From positions 1 to 37,772 of the forward strand of contig JAEZUI010000047.1 in the NCBI GenBank assembly GCA_023421115.1: a DNA stretch of 37,772 bases, given 5' to 3'. Below are positions 8,001 through 16,411 of the stretch, piece after piece. The DNA comes from Bacillota bacterium. Its GTDB lineage: Bacteria > Bacillota > Clostridia > Acetivibrionales > Acetivibrionaceae. Below the pieces are notes generated by a model. The model made no database searches. It was given only the letters and a program-made list of their open reading frames with translations, and had not been told where the DNA came from. Position 1 is the first letter of the stretch, and every line of letters begins with the position of its first letter. Position numbers and translations under genes: made by a program.

Positions 8001-8690
8001 TTGGATAAAAACATAATAGCATCAATGATTGATCATGCGGTTTTAAAGCCTGACGCCACTGACTCGGATGTTGAAAGAGAGTGTGCAATAGCTATGAAAT
8101 ATAAAGTTGCATCCATATGTGTGAAGCCTAGCCATGTAGAGTATGCAGCAAATATACTGAAGGGTTCTTCCGTTAAAGTTAGCACGGTTATAGGTTTTCC
8201 CCACGGGACTACAACAACAAGATGTAAGCTGGCGGAAGCTCAGGAAGCCATTGAAAATGGCGCAAGCGAGTTGGATATGGTCGTAAATATTGGGAAACTT
8301 CTATCGAGAGATTTTGATTATGTGGAAAAGGATATCAGAAGTGTAGTTGACGAAGCGCATTCTAAAGGTGCTATTGTCAAAGTTATTTTGGAAACAGCTC
8401 TTTTGAATGATGAAATGAAGGTTGCTGCCTGTAAGATATCAGATAAGTGCGGTGCTGACTATGTAAAGACATCCACAGGATTTAACGGGAGAGGTGCAGA
8501 TTTAGCAGACATTACACTTATGAGAAGTAGTGTAAGTGATAAGGTTGGAATAAAGGCTTCAGGAGGAATAAAGAATTTTGAACAAGCGGTGGAATTTGCT
8601 AAAGCCGGATGTACTAGACTTGGCACAAGTTCTACTATTGATATAGTAGGAGAAGGTGTAGAATCCTTTGCTAAAGATTCAAACTATTAG
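8001..8690 (+). CDS. deoC: Deoxyribose-phosphate aldolase
   Basis: DeoC cleaves 2-deoxy-D-ribose 5-phosphate to glyceraldehyde 3-phosphate and acetaldehyde in deoxynucleoside catabolism. The 229-aa length is normal. Family motifs are complete: MIDHAVLKPDAT at the N-terminus, STVIGFPHG, ELDMVVNIG with the acidic proton-relay residue, VKVILETALL, the Schiff-base lysine K156 in DYVKTSTGF, and GIKASGGIK with the second conserved lysine. Translation starts at TTG 8001, 11 nt after an AAAGGAG site; no in-frame ATG gives a complete N-terminus. It follows the ArsR gene by 16 nt, an unusual partner for deoC that probably reflects shared transcription rather than function. Confidence 0.93.
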   Translation: MDKNIIASMIDHAVLKPDATDSDVERECAIAMKYKVASICVKPSHVEYAANILKGSSVKVSTVIGFPHGTTTTRCKLAEAQEAIENGASELDMVVNIGKLLSRDFDYVEKDIRSVVDEAHSKGAIVKVILETALLNDEMKVAACKISDKCGADYVKTSTGFNGRGADLADITLMRSSVSDKVGIKASGGIKNFEQAVEFAKAGCTRLGTSSTIDIVGEGVESFAKDSNY

Positions 8691-8788
8691 TTGGGGGGAA
8701 GTACGAATTTTTACCTGAAACTAGAATACTGCAAGTATAACTGGCATAAAAATATCCTATAAAGAATTTATTGTGAGGTGGCCGGTTA

Positions 8789-9631
8789 ATGCAAAGGCAG
8801 TTTTGTGTTATTATTACATGTATTTTTATGATATCAATGTTTGCAGGTTGTTCTGCTTTGCCAAAGATAGGAAACAATGACGAGGTAAGTCCTGTCAGCA
8901 GCATAGCATTGAGCGAATCAGAGGCTCAGCAAATTGCAAACAAGTCGCCGATTTCCCTTTACTTTGCAAATGAAGAAGGTACTAAGCTAAAGCTTGAAGT
9001 ACGCTATATACCAACGAGTGAACTTAAGAAACCAGCGAATGAAATTGCTTCATTAATTGTTAAAGAATTAATAAACGGTCCGAGCAAGGGTTCGGGACTA
9101 AAATCCACAATACCTGCCGAAGCAAAACTACGTACGATAATGATAAATGATGATGTGGCTACGGTTGACTTTTCTAAGGAGTTTAAAGAAAAGCATCCCG
9201 GCGGAAAAGCTGCAGAGCAGATGACAATATACTCTGTTGTAAATTCTCTCACTGAGCTTAAAGAAATCAGCGAAGTTAAGTTCAAGATTGAAGGAAAGAC
9301 TTCAAAGGAATTCAAAGGAGCTTATAAGTTTGACAATCCTTTTCCAAGAAGTACTTCAATTATCAGCAGAGAAACAACCAACCTAAGCAAAACCAATACT
9401 GACAATTCAAACAACAATGTTGATGAAGACAAAAAGGATCAAACTGAAACAGAAAGCGACAAGAAAGATAATAAGAACTCCAAGGACACAATAAATGAAG
9501 AAGATAAAGATTCAGCAGCATCAGAAATTATAGAATTTGAAGACGTTGAAACTTCCGGAGATACTGAAGAGGAAGGCCAAACGACATTCTATATTGAAGA
9601 TGAACCAATAGAAGAAGAATTATTGGAGTAA
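8789..9631 (+). CDS. GerMN-domain lipoprotein (spore germination/sporulation type)
   Basis: This 280-aa protein has a lipoprotein signal peptide with lipobox FAGC (C21), so it should be anchored on the outer face of the cytoplasmic membrane. Residues about 48-185 form one GerMN domain (ISLYFANEEGTKLKLEVRYI, LINGPSKGSGLKSTIP, ATVDFSKEF). GerMN domains occur in GerM of Bacillus, a lipoprotein needed for sporulation and germination, which has two copies. The last 95 or so residues are a very acidic Asp/Glu/Ser/Asn-rich tail. A GAGGTGG site precedes ATG 8789. Role in sporulation is likely from the family, not shown here. Confidence 0.82.
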   Translation: MQRQFCVIITCIFMISMFAGCSALPKIGNNDEVSPVSSIALSESEAQQIANKSPISLYFANEEGTKLKLEVRYIPTSELKKPANEIASLIVKELINGPSKGSGLKSTIPAEAKLRTIMINDDVATVDFSKEFKEKHPGGKAAEQMTIYSVVNSLTELKEISEVKFKIEGKTSKEFKGAYKFDNPFPRSTSIISRETTNLSKTNTDNSNNNVDEDKKDQTETESDKKDNKNSKDTINEEDKDSAASEIIEFEDVETSGDTEEEGQTTFYIEDEPIEEELLE

Positions 9632-9654
9632 TATTACACATTAAGTTATGATAT

Positions 9655-9841
9655 TAAAAACATACAACATTTAGGTTACAAAACCCCTCAGGGAGGCTAA
9701 AAGGCATCCGAACATAGGAATATTATTTTGTTTAAAAATGTAAATGCCAACAGGCCAGTTGTTTTTTGAATCATCCTGTTCCAAAAAACAATATAAATAT
9801 TTCAAAACAAAGAAACAAGGAGAAAAAAACTCCTTGTTTTT
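9655..9841 (+). ncRNA. Candidate structured RNA or leader ending in a terminator
   Basis: The 377 bp between the GerMN gene and the GntR gene hold no convincing ORF. About 180 nt just before the terminator contain small self-complementary elements: GGTT-acaa-AACC, CCTC-AGG-GAGG, and AACAGG pairing with CCTGTT across a loop of about 22 nt. CATACAAC at 9661-9668 resembles the -10 of sporulation sigma factors, but I find no matching -35. This could be a small sporulation RNA or simply the 3' UTR of the GerMN gene. I cannot match it to a known RNA family from memory. Confidence 0.25.
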
Positions 9842-9845
9842 GTGT
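9813..9845 (+). terminator. Rho-independent terminator
   Basis: A perfect 10-bp stem, AAACAAGGAG (9813-9822) with CTCCTTGTTT (9830-9839), encloses a 7-nt A-rich loop and is followed by a T-rich run. It ends transcription from the GerMN gene or from a small RNA before the GntR operon starts. Confidence 0.8.
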
Positions 9846-9928
9846 TGGGAATTTTGGAAACTAATAAACAAACAAGATAAGTTAAAATTGAAGCTGTTTT
9901 ACTGAGCTAAGGTTATACTTTTTATTTA

Positions 9929-9957
9929 TTGACAGTCTGCGTGTTTTAGTGTACTAT
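9929..9957 (+). promoter_or_regulatory. Promoter of the ytr-like operon
   Basis: TTGACA at 9929-9934 is followed, after a 17-nt spacer, by TACTAT at 9952-9957. It lies about 50 bp upstream of the GntR start and is the only good sigma-A promoter in the gap. Its spacer and -10 overlap the left arm of a long inverted repeat. Confidence 0.6.
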
Positions 9958-9978
9958 TAATATAGTACACTAAAACAC
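9941..9978. promoter_or_regulatory. GntR (YtrA-type) operator, long perfect inverted repeat
   Basis: Two perfect 17-bp arms, GTGTTTTAGTGTACTAT (9941-9957) and its exact reverse complement (9962-9978), are separated by TAAT. They cover the -10 and the likely transcription start directly before the GntR gene. YtrA-subfamily GntR repressors autoregulate through inverted repeats at their own promoter, so this is very likely the binding site of the adjacent regulator. Confidence 0.7.
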
Positions 9979-10008
9979 TAGAATAAAATATGGTATTGGA
10001 GGCGTGTG

Positions 10009-10386
10009 ATGAGTTTTGCTTTTTCAGACAAAATCCCAATATATCTTCAAATAATGAACCTGGTTAAGCAGGAAGTAGTGGTTGGTAAACTGGTAAGTGG
10101 GGAGAAATTGTTATCAGTTAGAGAAATGGCTGAAAAGTATAGTGTAAACCCCAATACTGTGCAAAGGGTATATCAGGAATTGGAGAGAGAAAACGTTATC
10201 TTTACACAACGAGGAATGGGGAATTTTGTTACTCAAGACAGGAGTAAAATAGAAGAAATAAAAAACGATATGGCAGAAGAATTGGTTATTAGCTTTTTAG
10301 GAGGTATGGAAAGGCTTGGATTTAGTGGTGAAGAGACTGTAGAAGTTCTTGAGAAACATATTGATAAGGAGGGGAAGCATGAGTAA
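10009..10386 (+). CDS. GntR-family regulator, YtrA subfamily
   Basis: This 125-aa protein has the short YtrA layout: an N-terminal winged helix (DKIPIYLQIMNLVKQEVVVGKL, LLSVREMAEKYSVNPNTVQRVYQELERENVIFTQRGMGNFV) and only a short helical C-terminus, without the effector-binding domain of larger GntR proteins. YtrA-type regulators control ABC transporter operons and in Bacillus subtilis respond to cell-wall antibiotics. ATG 10009 follows GGAGG by 6 nt; the in-frame GTG at 10006 is too close to that site. Its stop overlaps the ATPase start, showing translational coupling. It presumably represses the whole 10009-16330 operon. Confidence 0.88.
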   Translation: MSFAFSDKIPIYLQIMNLVKQEVVVGKLVSGEKLLSVREMAEKYSVNPNTVQRVYQELERENVIFTQRGMGNFVTQDRSKIEEIKNDMAEELVISFLGGMERLGFSGEETVEVLEKHIDKEGKHE

Positions 10387-11080
10387 AGTATTGGAGATTG
10401 AAAATCTTAGTAAATATTATTCGGGTAAAAAGGTGCTAGATGAGATTGGACTAGAGCTTGAAAGTGGAAAGATACTAGCTTTACTTGGTCCAAATGGAAG
10501 TGGTAAAACTACCCTTTTGAAAATAATTGCCGGATTGATAAGAGAAGATGAAGGCAAAATTCTTATTAATGAGCATAAACCTGGTGTTTATACTAAAGAG
10601 ATTGTATCTTATTTACCTGATGTTAATCACCTGTATAATTGGATGAGTGTAAAAGATGCGTTGGCTTTTTTTCGGGATTTTTACAAAGATTTTGATATAC
10701 AAAAAGCAAATGAAATGCTTCAATTGATGAAAATAAGTGTAAACAGTAAAGTTGTTGAGCTTTCAAAGGGAATGTTAGAAAAACTTATGTTGATTTTAGT
10801 ATTGTCAAGAAAAGCTAAACTTTATTTGCTAGATGAACCTTTTGTAGGTATTGATCCACTAACTCGTGATGAAATTATAGATGTTGTTTTAAAAAGTTAC
10901 AGTAATGATAGTTCTATAATTATATCAACGCATATTATAAAAGACTTTGGAAGATTATTTGATGAAGTTGTGTTTTTTTCGAAGGGCAAAATTGTTTTGA
11001 AGGATAATACCCAAGATTTAATACTTAAAAATGAAAAATCCATTGATGATTTATATAAGGAGGTATTAAAAAATGTTTAA
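10379..11080 (+). CDS. ABC transporter ATP-binding protein (YtrB/BcrA-like)
   Basis: This 233-aa nucleotide-binding subunit has Walker A GPNGSGKTT, Walker B LYLLDEPFVGIDP, and H-loop STHIIKDF. The signature is LSKGMLEKL, the degenerate form common in YtrB/BcrA-like exporters rather than the usual LSGGQ. It should pair with the six-helix permease encoded next. ATG 10379 has an AAGGAGGGG site and overlaps the GntR gene by 8 nt, and its own end overlaps the permease start by 8 nt. Bacitracin-type and Ytr-type transporters share this organisation; the substrate cannot be read from the sequence. Confidence 0.9.
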   Translation: MSKVLEIENLSKYYSGKKVLDEIGLELESGKILALLGPNGSGKTTLLKIIAGLIREDEGKILINEHKPGVYTKEIVSYLPDVNHLYNWMSVKDALAFFRDFYKDFDIQKANEMLQLMKISVNSKVVELSKGMLEKLMLILVLSRKAKLYLLDEPFVGIDPLTRDEIIDVVLKSYSNDSSIIISTHIIKDFGRLFDEVVFFSKGKIVLKDNTQDLILKNEKSIDDLYKEVLKNV

Positions 11081-11873
11081 ATTGTTTAAATACGAAATAA
11101 AAGGAAGATTAAAAATAATTATAATAATGTCGGTTGTTTTACTTATAGCGAATCTTTTACTCTTAACTACATTTAAGTGGGAGGGATTATTAAAGGATTC
11201 TCAAGGGTTTTCTTTTTCAGGTGACACCGATATAGATGTTGTTTCTGCACTTGCATTGCTTATTTCACTTGTTGCTAATTGTGTAAGTTTAGTAGTAGCT
11301 TTTATTTTCGGAATAAGGATTTTGTTAAGGGATATATTTGAGGATACAAAAAAGTTATTATTTACTTTGCCTGCTAAGGGACATGTTTTAGTTGGGGCAA
11401 AGTTATTATCGGCGGTTACTGAGTTTTTGATTTACTTTTTTATTATTATGACATTTGCTTTTTTGCATGTGTCCAAAATAATTCAATCTTCAGGATCATC
11501 TATAGGTAATGTGGCGTATTTATTAAATGATTTATTTTATGTAACAATACTTGCTCTAGTTGGTTATATATTTCTTATGGTATTAGTGTATTTTTCCATA
11601 ATCTTGACAAAGAGCATTTTAAAGGTAGATAGATTTGTTACATTAACATCTGGGATTGTATTTGTTATTCTTTTTGCTTGTTTTGGTGGATTGCAAAGGT
11701 TTATTAGAGTGAAATTGCCGTATTATGTTGAGTTTCAGAGTTTTGCTATGCAGAAGGATCCATCGGCTTCAATTACCCAGACTAGTATAACTGGTTTGAT
11801 TTTTGATCTTATACTTATTGCTGTTTTGTTTTTATCTGCATCATATGTTGTAGAAAACAAGTTGGAAGTTTAA
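11073..11873 (+). CDS. ABC transporter permease (Ytr-like)
   Basis: This 266-aa integral membrane protein has about six hydrophobic segments: near residues 11-32, 49-80, 109-130, 145-180, 186-203 and 235-258. It has no Walker motifs and no clear similarity I can name beyond ABC-2-like permeases. It overlaps the preceding ATPase gene by 8 nt and should form a transporter with it, probably as a homodimer. A larger extracytoplasmic loop lies between segments 5 and 6. An 80-bp gap separates it from the next ATPase. Confidence 0.75.
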   Translation: MFKLFKYEIKGRLKIIIIMSVVLLIANLLLLTTFKWEGLLKDSQGFSFSGDTDIDVVSALALLISLVANCVSLVVAFIFGIRILLRDIFEDTKKLLFTLPAKGHVLVGAKLLSAVTEFLIYFFIIMTFAFLHVSKIIQSSGSSIGNVAYLLNDLFYVTILALVGYIFLMVLVYFSIILTKSILKVDRFVTLTSGIVFVILFACFGGLQRFIRVKLPYYVEFQSFAMQKDPSASITQTSITGLIFDLILIAVLFLSASYVVENKLEV

Positions 11874-11952
11874 ATGTTATGTGTTAAAGTATCAATATAT
11901 TTATGAGTTTATAAAATTATTAGTAAATAATAATTGTATAGGGGGGGAGAGT

Positions 11953-12633
11953 TTGAGTTGTGTTATTGAAGTTGAAAACCTTTGTAAGTCCTATCAAATG
12001 GGTGAAGTGCAACTTGAAGTTTTAAAGAATATAAATTTAAAGATAAATTTAGGAGAGTTTGCTTCTATAATGGGGCCATCAGGTTCGGGCAAAAGTACGC
12101 TTTTGTATCTGTTAGGAGGGCTTGATAAACCAACTTCGGGAAGCATTAAGATTAAAGGTTCTGATATTTCAAAAATGTCAGATGATCAGGAAAGTATAAT
12201 GAGAAGAAGAGAAATAGGATTTGTATTTCAATTTTATAATTTAATACCGAATTTGAATGTTGAAGAAAACATAATGCTTCCTGTTATGCTAGATGGTAAA
12301 AAAACAGGTAAATATAAAGAGAAACTTGATGAGATTCTCGAAATTGTTGGACTTTTCGAACGAAGGCATCATACACCTAGAGAATTATCCGGTGGACAGC
12401 AGCAGAGGGTAGCCATAGCAAGAGCGCTTATAAACGAACCCGATATTATTCTTGCTGATGAGCCAATTGGGAATCTTGATTCAAAAACCGGAAATGAGAT
12501 TATGGGGCTTTTTAGTGAAATTAATAAGCGGAAAGGTAAAACAGTTGTACAGGTTACGCATTCAATAGAATCGGCTGCGTTTGGTAATAGAATAATTAAT
12601 GTCAAAGACGGAAGGATTGAGAACAATGAATAA
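11953..12633 (+). CDS. MacB/LolD-type ABC ATPase (YtrE-like)
   Basis: This 226-aa ATPase is the usual LolD/MacB size. Visible motifs are A-loop Y near CKSYQMGEV, Walker A GPSGSGKST, Q-loop VFQFYNLIPNL, signature LSGGQQQRVAIARAL, Walker B IILADEPIGNLDS and H-loop VTHS. It drives the FtsX-type permease encoded two genes downstream. I chose TTG 11953, right after a G-rich ribosome site (11941-11949); this gives the family N-terminus VIEVENLCKSY. The frame extends upstream to a GTG at 11881, but that segment matches nothing in the family. Its stop overlaps the adaptor gene by 8 nt. Confidence 0.9.
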   Translation: MSCVIEVENLCKSYQMGEVQLEVLKNINLKINLGEFASIMGPSGSGKSTLLYLLGGLDKPTSGSIKIKGSDISKMSDDQESIMRRREIGFVFQFYNLIPNLNVEENIMLPVMLDGKKTGKYKEKLDEILEIVGLFERRHHTPRELSGGQQQRVAIARALINEPDIILADEPIGNLDSKTGNEIMGLFSEINKRKGKTVVQVTHSIESAAFGNRIINVKDGRIENNE

Positions 12634-13798
12634 AAGAATATCTATTATATTGATGATGAGTATGTTATTGATTACATTAAGTTCATGCCAAAGTAGTGCT
12701 AATACTGAAGCTGTAAATGCAGTTGCTATGGATCAGAAAGATGTAGAGAAAGAAATCAAAAAGGTTCAGGCATATGGTGTGATTAAAGCGAGTAGTTCTA
12801 AAATGGTTTACATTGACTTCCCAGCAGTTGTCGAGGAAGTATTTGTAAAAGATGGTCAGAGAGTAAAAAAAGGTGATAAACTAGTTAAATTGAATTTGAA
12901 CGAATATGAAAGACTTATAGCTGATAAGGAAAGTGAGCTTAAAATAGCTGAACTTGAGTACGGAGCTTCGAAAAAAGATGCAAGTGCAGATTTAGAGAGG
13001 GAAAATATAAGGAAATTAAAGGCGGATTTATCGAAGTTGTCATCCGAGTATAATAATAATAGTAATCCAGAATATAAAAAAATATTGAATGAGTTGGAAG
13101 AGGCTAAAAGTCTTTTTGAGAAGGAAAAAGATGAGTTGGGGAAAAACAATGTTTTGTATGAAAATGGAGCGATTTCACAAAGTGATCTGGATGTTTCAAA
13201 AAGTAAAGTAGATACTTGCCAGAAGACTATAAATTCCATACAATTCGAACTTGAAAGTTTGAAGAATAAAATGGATAGAGAGATCAAAACACTGCAGTCT
13301 GAGATTAATAAGCATCAACTTCAGTTGAATATGATTTTGGGAAATAGCAATATCAAAATCATAGATGAAGAAATTAAGCAATTAAGGTCGGAAATAAGCA
13401 ATATGAAAAGCAAAATGAACCAAAGTTTTTTAAAGGAAGGCGTAATTGAGTGTGAGTTTGAAAATGGAATAATAACTGATATGGGCATAAATAAAGGTGA
13501 AGTTATAAGTGCAGAGTCAAAACTTTTCAGTATAGTAGACTCGCAGAATTTAATTGTTGAAGCTGACATTGCTGAAGAGTTTTACAAAGAAGTCAAGTTA
13601 GGGGCTGAGGCTACGATTGTTACCTTAGCAGACAAAACTAAAAAATACGACGGAGAAGTAATATATATATCTAACAATATGACTAAAAAGAATGCTGAGT
13701 CCCTTATTGTAACTGAAGTGTCTATAAAAAATGCGGATAATTTTTTGTTTCCTAATTTAAATGTTGAACTTGAAATTGTGACTAAAAATGAAAATTGA
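12626..13798 (+). CDS. Lipoprotein membrane-fusion (HlyD/MacA-like) adaptor
   Basis: This 390-aa protein begins with a lipoprotein signal peptide (lipobox LSSC, C21), so it sits outside the membrane. It then shows the adaptor order: a half lipoyl motif (VYIDFPAVVEEVFVKDGQRVKKGDKLVKL), a long Lys/Glu-rich coiled coil (about residues 90-270), the second half lipoyl motif (GIITDMGINKGEVISAESKLFSI), then a beta-barrel domain (LIVEADIAEEFYKEVKLGAEATI). It should link the MacB-type ATPase and permease in a Gram-positive MacAB-like complex. ATG 12626 overlaps the ATPase stop and follows GGAAGGA. The long coiled coil is notable in a cell without an outer membrane. Confidence 0.87.
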   Translation: MNKRISIILMMSMLLITLSSCQSSANTEAVNAVAMDQKDVEKEIKKVQAYGVIKASSSKMVYIDFPAVVEEVFVKDGQRVKKGDKLVKLNLNEYERLIADKESELKIAELEYGASKKDASADLERENIRKLKADLSKLSSEYNNNSNPEYKKILNELEEAKSLFEKEKDELGKNNVLYENGAISQSDLDVSKSKVDTCQKTINSIQFELESLKNKMDREIKTLQSEINKHQLQLNMILGNSNIKIIDEEIKQLRSEISNMKSKMNQSFLKEGVIECEFENGIITDMGINKGEVISAESKLFSIVDSQNLIVEADIAEEFYKEVKLGAEATIVTLADKTKKYDGEVIYISNNMTKKNAESLIVTEVSIKNADNFLFPNLNVELEIVTKNEN

Positions 13799-13840
13799 AT
13801 ACTCTGCAATTAATTACCGTTGTTTATGAAGGGGAAAACT

Positions 13841-16330
13841 ATGAGTATTGTATTAAAGCTATTAGTAAAAAATATTACAGGTAAAAAAATTAGAACGCTT
13901 TTGATACTTTTTTCAATAATTTTATCTGCATCGGTATTCTTTTCTTCTATTGCTATATCCGGAAGTATACTTAAAACCATTGTAAGTTCGATAACTCAGG
14001 TAGTTGGAGTATCGGATATTACCATTATTCCAACGGATAAGTCTGATAGTAAGTTTTTAAGTAGGGGTGGCCTTGAAAGGTATTCGGATAAATTTGAGTT
14101 TGTAATAGGAGAATTGGATAAAACTGTTATTTTTACTCCTGCTTTTGGAGAGGAAGCAGTAGTGAATATAAAAGGTGTTGATTTAGAGGAGCTTATCCAG
14201 TTAAATCCATTCAGTATAAAAAGTTCGGAAGAAATTTATCCCTTCCAAGGGAAAAAGATAATTATCGGAGAAGATTTAGCAGATAAGCACAAATTAGAAA
14301 TTGGAGATGTAATAAATATAAAAATAGGTAATATAATGCATAGGTTTAATCTGTGTGCTATTGCATCTTCAAAAGGAGTATTTAGCAAAGCACATTCGGT
14401 AAGGAATTTTGTAATACCGAAGCAGACAATGAGTTCTTTAATGAATGCTTATGGAAAAGAAAATATGCTTTTTATAAAGCTAAAGGATTCTAAAACAAAA
14501 GAAGCTATGGTAAAACTTTTATTAACGGAGTATAAAAATTATGAAGTGAAACAGACTTTCAATGAGGCTAAACTAGAAAGTCAGCTTACTGACATTTCTG
14601 CTATATTTTTTCTGTTGTCAGGAATTGTATTTTTTATGAGTGTATTCATTATTTACTCGTCTTTTAAAGTTATTGCATTAGAACGTATACCTATTGTAGG
14701 TACTTTAAGAAGTGTGGGTGCTACAAAAAGACATACTAATATTATTCTTTTAGGAGAGAGCCTTTTGTATGGAACCATCGGGGGAATATTGGGATGTGCT
14801 CTTGGAGTTGGGGTGTTATATCTGCTATCATTATATATGAGCGAAATAGCAAATGTTGCTCCTGGTTTGCAATTAAACACAAAGATACAGTATTCTTTTG
14901 TGCACTTAATAATAACTTTTGTTGTTTCTATACTATTAAGCTTTTTTAGTTCAATAGTGCCTATTATAAAAGTTTCAAAAATATCTATTAAGGATATCAT
15001 ATTAAATACTGTACATTTACCTAATAAGATTACCCGTAAAAGGCTGTTAATGTCAGGAGTATTTTTAGTCGTTGCATTTTTAATAACTCTTCCGGAGTAT
15101 AGTCCAGATGATAACTTGTTTTTGGGATTATCTATGTTTTTTGCGCTATTATCCATGGTTTTCTGCATACCCTACATAGTTGCTTTTTTTGTAAGGGTAT
15201 TTGAAAAAGTATATGTAGTAGTGTTTGGTAATGTTGGTATTCTAGCAGCAAAAAATTTGAGAGAGAACAAAAGTGTCATAAATAATATAATAATGCTTGC
15301 TATAGGAATTTCTGTTTTACTTTCCATAAATACAACAGGTTACAATACTGTGCTGTCAACTATGAATTCATATAAGGAGTCACAATTTGATTTGAGGGTA
15401 TCAGTTTTAAATGCCAGCAGAAATTTTAGAATAAAACTTGCTAATACAGACGGTGTTGAGAAGGTATATGCAGACTACGAATATGATAATATAAGGGTGG
15501 TTGGTACGGACAATATTATAGGTACTGTTAAAGGTATTAATGTTAATGAATTTTCGGATTTTTGGACAATAGATACCGAGGGAGACTTTGAAAGTTATGC
15601 CCGAGAACTTGATGAAGGACGAAACATTATTATAACATCGAATTTGAAAAGGTTACTCAATGTAGATAAAGGTGACGAGTTAACACTAAGGACAGAAGCC
15701 GGATCAAAGATTTATAAGGTAATAGGGTTTTTTAAGGCGTTTATGAATGACAGTGATTATGCTTTAGTATCCGATAGATTTATTAAAATTGATATGAAAT
15801 CGGGTGAAAGTTCTGTTTATTACATAAAGACGAGTAGGAATCCCCAAGATATGTTAAAAGTGTTTAAAGATAATTTTAAATCAATGAATTCACAAGTATA
15901 TACTAAAAAACAGATGGAACAAGCTGAAGTTGATGAAAATTTGAATACTATAACACTAATGCAAGCTTTTTGTTTTATGGCTATTATTATAGGTTTCTTT
16001 GGTGTTATTAATAATCTAGTTTTGAGCTTTATTCAAAGAAGGCAGTCTTTGGCTATGTTAAGATCTGTTGGAATGAGTAAAAAACAGACAGTAGCAATGA
16101 TTTTTATTGAAGCATTTACAGGAGGAATAATAGGTGCTATTTCTGGGATTTTGGGTGGTGTATGTATGATTTACATCCTATCGAAACTCGATAATTCACC
16201 TTTACGTGTCGAAGTGCAGTCTTTATGGATAAGTATTTTGCTAGGAGTTGTTGTTATGGTTCTTGCTTCTATTGGACCTGTTATAAAATCTACTAAATTA
16301 AACTTGATAGAATCATTGAAATATGACTAA
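13841..16330 (+). CDS. FtsX/MacB-type ABC permease
   Basis: This 829-aa membrane protein has the two-fold FtsX layout. An N-terminal helix (TLLILFSIILSASVFFSSIAISG) is followed by an extracytoplasmic domain of about 200 residues and a first set of FtsX helices (FLLSGIVFFMSVFIIYSSF, RSVGATKRHTNIILLGESLLYG). Central helices, a second external domain and a second FtsX set follow (FCFMAIIIGFFGVINNLVLSF, LRSVGMSKKQTVAMIFIEAF). Both halves carry the LRSVGxxK coupling motif. It works with the MacB-type ATPase and the adaptor; such permeases often handle antibiotic peptides or lipids and in Ytr systems the cell-wall response. ATG 13841 follows GAAGGGG by 6 nt. Confidence 0.9.
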   Translation: MSIVLKLLVKNITGKKIRTLLILFSIILSASVFFSSIAISGSILKTIVSSITQVVGVSDITIIPTDKSDSKFLSRGGLERYSDKFEFVIGELDKTVIFTPAFGEEAVVNIKGVDLEELIQLNPFSIKSSEEIYPFQGKKIIIGEDLADKHKLEIGDVINIKIGNIMHRFNLCAIASSKGVFSKAHSVRNFVIPKQTMSSLMNAYGKENMLFIKLKDSKTKEAMVKLLLTEYKNYEVKQTFNEAKLESQLTDISAIFFLLSGIVFFMSVFIIYSSFKVIALERIPIVGTLRSVGATKRHTNIILLGESLLYGTIGGILGCALGVGVLYLLSLYMSEIANVAPGLQLNTKIQYSFVHLIITFVVSILLSFFSSIVPIIKVSKISIKDIILNTVHLPNKITRKRLLMSGVFLVVAFLITLPEYSPDDNLFLGLSMFFALLSMVFCIPYIVAFFVRVFEKVYVVVFGNVGILAAKNLRENKSVINNIIMLAIGISVLLSINTTGYNTVLSTMNSYKESQFDLRVSVLNASRNFRIKLANTDGVEKVYADYEYDNIRVVGTDNIIGTVKGINVNEFSDFWTIDTEGDFESYARELDEGRNIIITSNLKRLLNVDKGDELTLRTEAGSKIYKVIGFFKAFMNDSDYALVSDRFIKIDMKSGESSVYYIKTSRNPQDMLKVFKDNFKSMNSQVYTKKQMEQAEVDENLNTITLMQAFCFMAIIIGFFGVINNLVLSFIQRRQSLAMLRSVGMSKKQTVAMIFIEAFTGGIIGAISGILGGVCMIYILSKLDNSPLRVEVQSLWISILLGVVVMVLASIGPVIKSTKLNLIESLKYD

Positions 16331-16364
16331 GGGATAAGTTTTTGCAGTAACCTTTTGTGTTTAT

Positions 16365-16398
16365 AAAGAGCCTCATTTTTTAGGAGTCTCTTTTTTTA
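16365..16398 (+). terminator. Terminator of the ytr-like operon
   Basis: AAAGAGCCTC (16365-16374) pairs with GAGTCTCTTT (16384-16393) with one mismatch across a T-rich loop and runs into a seven-T tract. It separates the transporter operon from the synthetase genes, which then have their own promoter. Confidence 0.75.
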
Positions 16399-16411
16399 TT
16401 TGAGATTATGG

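Noticed and set aside
9655..9720. Possible c-di-GMP or TPP riboswitch suggested by the CCCCTCAGGGAGG stretch
   Set aside because: None of the conserved core sequences of these riboswitches that I can recall are present.
9671..9871. Reverse-strand open frame of 66 codons after the GerMN gene
   Set aside because: It runs through the terminator stem, is rich in Phe/Cys and has no ribosome site.
11881..11952. Upstream extension of the MacB-type ATPase from GTG 11881
   Set aside because: No ribosome site precedes the GTG, and the extra 24 residues do not fit the family. TTG 11953 follows a strong G-rich site.
14653..15168. Reverse-strand open frame of 171 codons inside the FtsX permease
   Set aside because: It lies wholly opposite a well-supported gene, has no ribosome site and its sequence is the low-complexity shadow of membrane-helix codons.
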